Source: Mucilaginibacter aquaedulcis (lineage in GTDB: Bacteria; Bacteroidota; Bacteroidia; Sphingobacteriales; Sphingobacteriaceae). From it: a DNA stretch of 64,000 nucleotides. The notes beneath the pieces are model-generated. The model was not told the DNA's origin. It did not search any database and worked only from the letters and a program-made list of their open reading frames with translations. The position numbers and the translations under genes were made by a program. This document shows positions 57,764-64,000 of the stretch, piece by piece (positions within the stretch are counted from its first letter, which is position 1; the number at the start of each line of letters is the position of its first letter). The DNA is taken from NCBI RefSeq assembly GCF_030409325.1, contig NZ_JAUFPR010000001.1:1054001-1118000 (forward strand), written 5' to 3'.

Positions 57764-60256
57764 TTATTTGTTAAGGCTCAGAATACCCAAAATAATAGCG
57801 CCTAATGATGCCAAACCAGTTGTAAAGCCTAATATAGTTTGCGCTGTATTATTTGTACTTAAAGGCTTTTTAGGCACATAAATTTCGCTTCCAGGCTTAA
57901 CAATAGGGTGGTTGTTAAAAAATAAAAATTTGGTTGTACCTTTTACCGTACCATTAGGGTACACAACATAAGCCCCCCTCCTTAATGATTTTGGGGAATA
58001 TCCACCAGCATTTGAAACATAATCATTAAATGATTTTGATTTAATATAAACCACAGCACTCGGGTAAAGCACTTCGCCGTTCACACGAACAACCTGTTGC
58101 TGTTTAGGGATCCGTACCACGTCTCCATCCTCTAACAACAAATCAAGTTTGGAACCTGGTGATTTTAATATCTTAGTCAGGTCTATACCAACATAATTAT
58201 TTCTTGGTTGTTCCTGTTCTTTAAATGCGGTTGTATCAGACCCCGACGCTTTATCATTTCTTTTTAAGCGTTTTGCCTGCTCAAGCCTTTCTTTTTCAAT
58301 GGCTAAGGTATCTGATTTATTCTTATCCACACCTAAAATGGCTATGTTGTCACGTTTTAAAGAACCACCTTCTACATCTGCCGAAGCTGTGGTACCACCT
58401 GCACGGGCAACCAGGTCAGAAATTTTCTCATCTTTTTTGGTAATTGTATATGACCCAGGGTAAAGTACCTCCCCTTCTATCTTCACCGTTTTTTGTTTTT
58501 GATATCCAGGAAGATTATAAACCGACACAATATCATAAGGTTGCAATACAAAATTGATACTGTCTAACTTAAGCTTACTGTCAATATCAACGCTAAATAC
58601 TTCCGCAACTTTACTGCTTTTTGAATGCGGGTCAGAATCATTTATTCTACGCGCAACTTCTATGCGCTTAGGGCTTGCGCCTTCCACAAAACCTCCTGTT
58701 CTGAGTATCAGGTCCTCAACTTTCATATTTTCTGAGAAAGCGATCGTTCCTGGTTTTCTGACCGAACCGTTAATGGTTATCTGGTATTTATTGCGCAAAT
58801 CAAAAATGGAGGCTACATAAATACTATCTTCCCTTTGTAAAAGGATAGAAACCCGGTTACTTATGATATCCTTCACATTAAAGGAAATCATTTCCTTCTG
58901 ATTATCTGGCTTTAACCTGGTGATAGTTCCCCGGTCCATAAAGGCATCCTCCTTAAGGCCTGCCGCACTTTCTATTAATTTGGCAAGCGTTAATCCTTTC
59001 TGCAATTCATACTCACCCGGGCGAAATACGGCACCTGTGATAGTAACCCTGTTCTCGAACCTGTTTAATATTGATTGAATAAAATATTTATCCCCGCGTA
59101 AAGGAATATAGTTTTTATAATCATCCTCAACAACATCAGTTAATTTACGTTGCTGATCACTTATCTGCGAAACCTTGATTCTTGCGGTATAAGCGCTATC
59201 CGTAAACCCTCCGGCATAGCCAATAACGTCTTGTAAACTTTCGCCGGGTATAACTTCAAACAAAGCCGGGATTTTAACCTGCCCCGCCAGTTCAACCCTG
59301 GTTCTGTAAGATGGAACACGTACAATATCCTGATCGCGCAATGCTATATTATCTTTCTGGCTTCCTTTTACCAAAAAGTCATAAACGTCAAGATGGCGGA
59401 TAATTTTGTTATCCCGTATCACTTCAATCTGGCGTAAGCTACCATTTTCTGTAGGACCGCCTGCCGCATAAAGCGCGTTAAAAACGGTAGATAAAGATGA
59501 CAGGGTATAGGTGCCGGGTTTTAACAATTGGCCTACCATGATTACCTTGATACTACGGATATTGCCTAAACTTACCTGAACTGAGGTTCCACGTCCAATA
59601 GCGTAATTGTTAGCTGACAACTTACTTTTGATTAGAGAGGTTGCAGTTTCAATGGTTTTACCACCTACATTTAATACACCTACTCCGGGAATGTTGATAT
59701 TACCATCCGGCGTTACATCCAGTTTCCAGTTCACAACTGAACTACCGTAAACGCTAATATTCAATTGATCATCCGGACCAACGATATAATTAATAGGCGT
59801 AGCCACTTTTAAGTTAGGCTCAAAACTGTTGTTTTTATTCTTAAATATATCGGCACCAAATATTTTCGGCTTAAAGTTCTCAAACAGATCTTTACGCACA
59901 GCGGTAGTATCAAGAGTATCTACCCTGTAGGTTGGTTTCCTTGAACTCATGATAATGGTATCCATTGATTTACCATTATTGCCAGGCTGTTTACTGCGTA
60001 TATCCCTTATTCTGGTTTGCAATTTTTGCACTTGTGCATTTGACATACCCCTGGTTTGTGCCTGCTGCAGTAATTGCACGTCACTCAAACCTGCGTTTTG
60101 TGCCTGCTGCAATAATTGAGTAATTTGCTGATCGGAAAGATCATCAACATTAACAGAAGAAATATTTTGAAGGTTGGTTTGCGCCGAGGCATTTTCAATT
60201 ACTCCAAAAGATAAACAAAGGAGAAATAAAAAGACTAAGAAGTTAAGTTTAATCAT
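57764..60256 (-). CDS. Wza-like polysaccharide export protein with six SLBB domains (system B)
   Basis: 830 residues with a signal peptide of about 25 residues (ENASAQ). As in the system A protein, a helical region comes first (VDDLSDQQITQLLQQAQ, and GMSNAQVQKLQTRI), then the poly-export domain (YIVGPDDQLNISVYG), then six SLBB domains opening VGQLLKPGTY, AGQVKIPALF, TGAVFRPGEY, NGSVRKPGTI, EGEVLYPGSY and NGEVLYPSAV. The fifth is followed by a Lys/Arg/Glu insert near residues 645-690. A C-terminal hydrophobic helix ends the protein. It is the first gene of the long minus-strand operon. Confidence 0.88.
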   Translation of the reverse strand: MIKLNFLVFLFLLCLSFGVIENASAQTNLQNISSVNVDDLSDQQITQLLQQAQNAGLSDVQLLQQAQTRGMSNAQVQKLQTRIRDIRSKQPGNNGKSMDTIIMSSRKPTYRVDTLDTTAVRKDLFENFKPKIFGADIFKNKNNSFEPNLKVATPINYIVGPDDQLNISVYGSSVVNWKLDVTPDGNINIPGVGVLNVGGKTIETATSLIKSKLSANNYAIGRGTSVQVSLGNIRSIKVIMVGQLLKPGTYTLSSLSTVFNALYAAGGPTENGSLRQIEVIRDNKIIRHLDVYDFLVKGSQKDNIALRDQDIVRVPSYRTRVELAGQVKIPALFEVIPGESLQDVIGYAGGFTDSAYTARIKVSQISDQQRKLTDVVEDDYKNYIPLRGDKYFIQSILNRFENRVTITGAVFRPGEYELQKGLTLAKLIESAAGLKEDAFMDRGTITRLKPDNQKEMISFNVKDIISNRVSILLQREDSIYVASIFDLRNKYQITINGSVRKPGTIAFSENMKVEDLILRTGGFVEGASPKRIEVARRINDSDPHSKSSKVAEVFSVDIDSKLKLDSINFVLQPYDIVSVYNLPGYQKQKTVKIEGEVLYPGSYTITKKDEKISDLVARAGGTTASADVEGGSLKRDNIAILGVDKNKSDTLAIEKERLEQAKRLKRNDKASGSDTTAFKEQEQPRNNYVGIDLTKILKSPGSKLDLLLEDGDVVRIPKQQQVVRVNGEVLYPSAVVYIKSKSFNDYVSNAGGYSPKSLRRGAYVVYPNGTVKGTTKFLFFNNHPIVKPGSEIYVPKKPLSTNNTAQTILGFTTGLASLGAIILGILSLNK

Positions 60257-60796
60257 AGGTCAAATCTATTAGAGCGTCTAATTTAACTCCAATAAGTAAA
60301 ATATATATTTTCGCAAAAGTACTTCAAATTATTATTTTAAGAAACAATATATGGCGTTTTAATTTTCGGCAGCTATATCATGTAGCTGGCAGGCTGAAAA
60401 TTATCCGTTTCTCTATATAATCTTGAAGGATACACTTTTATTCATTACGACAACAATAACCATAATGAAACAGTGTATGAAAGAATAAACAGATCCTTTA
60501 CTCTTTTCCAGCTTGATAATTCATTTTATAATTGAAAGCCAAAACTGAGTTCCTCTGATTTTACCGGCATAACCTCAAATTAATGCTGGCGATAGATATT
60601 CAATTCACCAAGGTACGTCATAATCAATAATTCGCTGCCAATATCTAACCATTTTATCCATTTTCCGTACAAGGGATAACCTATAGTAACGCTGATTGTT
60701 AAGATCTGTAATTGACAACTATGTAATATCTGTCAACTAAGATACTTTCAATCAACCTTCTCCTTATTGCTTGGCTACAGAAAATAACTCAAGTTA
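60257..60796. other. Divergent intergenic region, system B operon / Ig-repeat gene
   Basis: 540 bases, A+T-rich, no gene found. Apart from the candidate promoter for the left operon I see no clear promoter for the Ig-repeat gene, no terminator and no repeat of note. Confidence 0.5.
60314..60347 (-). promoter_or_regulatory. Candidate promoter of the system B operon
   Basis: Minus-strand TACTTTTG (60314-60321) matches the -7 consensus, and a TTG (60345-60347) lies 23 bases further upstream, within the known spacing range. The start would be about 50 bases before the Wza ATG. Confidence 0.45.
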
Positions 60797-63700
60797 ATGA
60801 ACAGGTGCTTTTCAATATTTATCTTCTTACTCATCTCCTCCAGGTTACTGGGTCAAACATGTACCCTCCAATTAAATATAACTTCAACGGGCACCACGAT
60901 TTGCGCAGGTACCAGCGTATCTTTAATTGCTAACCCATCGAGCGGTATGGGCCCATATACTTTCGCGTGGAGTACGGGTGAGACAACGCAATCCATTAGT
61001 GTAAACAAAGAAGGAAATTATACTGTATCAGTTACTGACAAAACACCCGGCTGTCAACCGGTTAGCAAAAGTATTTCCATAGCGGTTTCTCCTACACCAC
61101 GAGCACCAAGCGCAGCATCAAAGATAGTTTGTCAGAATAATGTGGCTACGCTTACAGCTACCGGCTCCGGAGGCACTTACCAATGGTATGATGCACCCAC
61201 GGGCGGCAATTTTTTAGGCAGCGGCAACACCTACACCACAGGCCCTATCTCAAATAATACAGCTTTTTATGTTCAAACAACCGTTTCAGATTGCCCTAGC
61301 CCCAGAACAGCTGTGGCAGTATATATAGCTGGCAAGCCTACGGTACAGGGTACAACGGTGTGCACAGGCAGTCCAGCTACGCTCTCGGCAACAGGTGGCG
61401 ATAGTTACGCCTGGTATGACGCCCAATCGGGTGGAAACCAACTCGCCACAGGATCAAGCTTTACGATACCTACTCTGCTCCAGACTACAACCTACTATAT
61501 GGAGGCCATTGTCAGCGGTTGCGCCAGTGGCAGATTACCGGTGGTAGCCAGAGTTAACCCTAAACCTGCAGTTCCTAAGGCAACTTCAGTTAACATTTGC
61601 TCCGGCTCGGTTGCCAGTTTGCATGCAGATGTTCCGACTGGCATTATCAATTGGTTCGACACACCTACTGGCGGGATGCCATTGATATCGAGCCCTGACT
61701 TCACCACGCCGGTACTCAGCACAACAACAACCTATTATGCCCAAACATTAATCAATGATTGTGAAAGTGATAGAGTTCCTGTAGTAGTTACAGTCAATCC
61801 AATTACTGCAGCCCCTGATTCGCAAACAGTAAATGTTTGTTACGGCACTGCGCCTCTCCTTCGTGCCTCACAGACCGTCTCTGGCAACTACCAGTGGTAT
61901 GACGCAGCCAAAAATGGCCGCCTGCTGGCAAGTGGTCCCACTTACCAGACACCTAAACTGACTCACTCGGTTACCTATTATATATTAAACCAGGGAAATG
62001 GTTGCCCAAGCAGTCTTTCACCTGTTCATGTTATTGTCGGTCCGGTTATCCAGCCACCCTCAGTGTCAGGAGCACTGATCTGTTCAGGCTCGATTGCCAC
62101 ACTCTCGGCTTCCGCCTCATCCGGTGTAACCTTTGAATGGTATGACACAGCTGCGGGAGGCACCATACTGGCAACAACATCCGTTTTTTCAACCCCTGCC
62201 CTTGTCGCTAATAAAACTTACTATGTTCAAGCCATTGAATCGGGTTGCAGCAGCACCAGGATAGCCGTACCGGTTACCGTGCTTCCGCCAACAGCTGCTC
62301 CCTCAGCATCACCACAAACTGTGTGTGCAGGTGGCCAGGCATCACTTCAGGCTACTGGCTCTGCAGGTGACTATGCATGGTATGATAGCTCAAGCGGAGG
62401 TACATTGCTCTCTAACACAGCTAATTTTGTTACGCCAGACTTAAATTCCACAACCACCTATTATGTTCAAGCTACTGCAAATGGTTGCACAAGTCCCCGT
62501 ACGCCAGTTACCGTTACCGTGGCCCCGCCACCATCCGCTCCCACTGCCAGTGGAACCACTATTTGTTCGGGTTTACCTGCAAATCTGTCTGCGACCGCTG
62601 GTCCCGGCGCTACTGTCAGTTGGTACGATGCAGCAACGGGCGGCCAGCAGGTGGGTACAGGCTCAACCTTTAAAACCCCTGTATTATCTCAAAGCACAAC
62701 CTATTATGCACAAAGCACCGTAGGCGATTGTGTCAGCGCAAGAACAGCGGTAACAGTAAACGTTACTCAGGCAGACGATATGGGTTTCTTGTATCCCTCA
62801 GGTACTTTCAGCAACACTGGAACCAACCCTACTCCGGTGCGGAAAAACAATACCCAGGGTACGTTCAGTGCAACACCCGCAGGGTTGGTTTTTGTAAGCA
62901 ACAGCACCGGAGAGATAGATCTTCATAATTCGCTTCCCGGAGATTATGTAATTACAATAGATAGTAAAGGGTCTTGTGGGGGAACCTACAGCGCAGCAGT
63001 TACAATTAACGATAACCCAAGTCCGGAATTTTCTTACAAAGGGCGCTATTGTCAGGATGGAGTTAACCCACTTCCATTTTTCAAACCCGGGACAAGTGCC
63101 GGGGTATTAAGTGCTAAACCGTCAGGACTTGTTTTTGCCAGCCAAAGCACCGGGGAAATAGACCTAAGCGCAAGCAAGCCGGGCATTTACATTATCACTA
63201 ACACCATCGATATGGGTGTTGGTGTAGATCCGCGAACTGCAACTGCCACAGTAGAAATCAATGAATCTGTCGATGTAAGAGCAGGTAATGATCAAAGCAT
63301 TCCTGCGGGAACGCCCGTTCATTTATCAGGACATATCACCGGTGCTAACGGCGGAAAGTGGACAGGTGGCACGGGAGCCTTCGAGGATGCAACCGCGTTA
63401 TCAACCATGTACACGCCCGCCACAGGCGAGCGTGTGGCCATACTAAGACTTACCTCCGCTGATCCGAAAAATGCTTGCGGGCCAGGATCTGACCAGGTAA
63501 CAATACATTTTGTACCTGACCCTGCAGCGCCCACTGTTGCGGAAAAATCAATTTGCATGGGAAGTGCAACTACACTTACGGCAACTGCTCCGGGCGGAAC
63601 GTACAGTTGGTACGATGCTCCAACTGGCGGAACCCTTCTCGGTAACGAAGCAAATTTCACAACACCGCCGCTCATCACCAGCACTACATACTATGTGGAA

Positions 63701-64000
63701 ACAAAGGTAGGCCAACAAACCAGCATCAGGACTGCCGTAAAAGTTACCGTTAATCCACAACCAGTGGCGCCCACGGTCCCTGTTACCAATGCATGCAAAG
63801 GCCACACAGCAAATCTTCAGGCCAGTGGTTCTACAGGCACTTATCGGTGGTATGACGAGGCCGTTGGCGGAAAGCTGCTGTCTCTTAGCAACACTTATGA
63901 AACTACGGTATTAAATGCCCCTGCAACTTATTACGTGGAAGCAGTCATTCAAGATTGCGTTAGTCCGAGGACACGGGTAGATGTAGGTGTAAATCCAATA
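60797..64000 (+). CDS. Large secreted protein with Ig_7-like repeats (3' partial)
   Basis: The frame runs without a stop from the ATG at 60797 to the end of the window: 1068 residues visible, the C-terminus lies beyond. A signal peptide (MNRCFSIFIFLLISSRLLGQ) is followed by a PKD/SprB-like domain, then seven repeats of about 80 residues with a WYDxxxGG core at residues 130, 206, 286, 367, 448, 528 and 609. Each has an early Cys (such as VCxG), a TTYYVQA-like strand and a second Cys in GCxSxRT. Two diverged units with GLVFxSxSTGEIDL and a PKD-like unit come next, then two more WYD repeats (938, 1018). These are Ig_7-type domains of cell-surface adhesins in Bacteroidota, often with a C-terminal type IX sorting domain; that end is not visible here. 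Confidence 0.85.
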   Translation, partial: MNRCFSIFIFLLISSRLLGQTCTLQLNITSTGTTICAGTSVSLIANPSSGMGPYTFAWSTGETTQSISVNKEGNYTVSVTDKTPGCQPVSKSISIAVSPTPRAPSAASKIVCQNNVATLTATGSGGTYQWYDAPTGGNFLGSGNTYTTGPISNNTAFYVQTTVSDCPSPRTAVAVYIAGKPTVQGTTVCTGSPATLSATGGDSYAWYDAQSGGNQLATGSSFTIPTLLQTTTYYMEAIVSGCASGRLPVVARVNPKPAVPKATSVNICSGSVASLHADVPTGIINWFDTPTGGMPLISSPDFTTPVLSTTTTYYAQTLINDCESDRVPVVVTVNPITAAPDSQTVNVCYGTAPLLRASQTVSGNYQWYDAAKNGRLLASGPTYQTPKLTHSVTYYILNQGNGCPSSLSPVHVIVGPVIQPPSVSGALICSGSIATLSASASSGVTFEWYDTAAGGTILATTSVFSTPALVANKTYYVQAIESGCSSTRIAVPVTVLPPTAAPSASPQTVCAGGQASLQATGSAGDYAWYDSSSGGTLLSNTANFVTPDLNSTTTYYVQATANGCTSPRTPVTVTVAPPPSAPTASGTTICSGLPANLSATAGPGATVSWYDAATGGQQVGTGSTFKTPVLSQSTTYYAQSTVGDCVSARTAVTVNVTQADDMGFLYPSGTFSNTGTNPTPVRKNNTQGTFSATPAGLVFVSNSTGEIDLHNSLPGDYVITIDSKGSCGGTYSAAVTINDNPSPEFSYKGRYCQDGVNPLPFFKPGTSAGVLSAKPSGLVFASQSTGEIDLSASKPGIYIITNTIDMGVGVDPRTATATVEINESVDVRAGNDQSIPAGTPVHLSGHITGANGGKWTGGTGAFEDATALSTMYTPATGERVAILRLTSADPKNACGPGSDQVTIHFVPDPAAPTVAEKSICMGSATTLTATAPGGTYSWYDAPTGGTLLGNEANFTTPPLITSTTYYVETKVGQQTSIRTAVKVTVNPQPVAPTVPVTNACKGHTANLQASGSTGTYRWYDEAVGGKLLSLSNTYETTVLNAPATYYVEAVIQDCVSPRTRVDVGVNPI

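Noticed and set aside
61495..63805. Short frames on both strands in the Ig-repeat region
   Set aside because: They are alternative-frame readings of the long repeat gene that runs to the window edge.
61184..63850. Regularly spaced repeats considered as a CRISPR-like or satellite array
   Set aside because: Spacing of about 240 bases is in frame, the copies are diverged at DNA level, and the conserved part is protein sequence (WYDxxxGG).

Overview
The window reads as a chromosomal segment of a Bacteroidota bacterium, most likely family Sphingobacteriaceae (Mucilaginibacter/Pedobacter-like). This rests on a TamB plus lipoprotein-type TamA (TamL) pair, a UpxY-type NusG paralogue, Bacteroidota-style Wza proteins with many SLBB domains, a secreted protein built of Ig_7-type repeats, the short 652-residue GyrB, and several TAnnTTTG promoter elements. 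No rRNA, tRNA, CRISPR array, phage or intact insertion sequence was seen.

Layout. 1-7.2 kb: the TamB/TamL envelope pair (tamB cut by the left edge) and a small retropepsin-like protease. 7.2-11.3 kb (minus strand): an unknown lipoprotein, an FkbM-type methyltransferase and gyrB, with two DnaA-box-like sites upstream of gyrB. 11.6-25.8 kb: mainly housekeeping genes: an OmpH/Skp-like lipoprotein, guanine deaminase, an Hsp15-like S4 protein, a fused HAD phosphatase-NeuB enzyme, an HTH protein with a UpxY antiterminator, dapD, a heptosyltransferase-like GT9, tsaC/sua5, cca, a pRiA4b ORF-3-like gene, miaA, cysD, cysN and manC. Strong intrinsic terminators and two elaborate palindromic intergenic elements punctuate this part.

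26-60.3 kb: a large exopolysaccharide region holding two Wzx/Wzy-type systems. System A has flippase, GT2, polymerase, hexapeptide acetyltransferase and GT4 (plus strand, 26.0-31.5 kb), a GT4 and an RmlD-like reductase on the minus strand (31.5-33.6 kb), then a GT4, Wza and Wzz on the plus strand (34.4-39.1 kb). System B lies wholly on the minus strand from 60.3 down to 39.0 kb: Wza, Wzz, flippase, GT-A enzyme, GT4, polymerase, GT2, membrane acyltransferase, WbsX-like protein, GT2, then a WbpV/WbpL/WbpM-like trio (epimerase/reductase, initiating phosphosugar transferase, 4,6-dehydratase), a small lipoprotein and two tandem Wzi proteins. Only one initiating transferase is visible for the two systems, and neither Wzz carries a tyrosine-kinase domain.

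60.8-64 kb: the first 1068 codons of a large secreted protein with nine Ig_7-like repeats of about 80 residues. It is open to the right edge of the window.

As a working model, nucleotide sugars from ManC, the WbpM/V-like enzymes and the RmlD-like reductase feed glycosyltransferases that build undecaprenyl-linked repeats. The two Wzx proteins flip these, the two Wzy/Wzz pairs polymerise them, the two Wza-like channels export them, and the Wzi proteins may hold polymer at the surface. Functions are read from motifs and gene order only; nothing was searched against a database.
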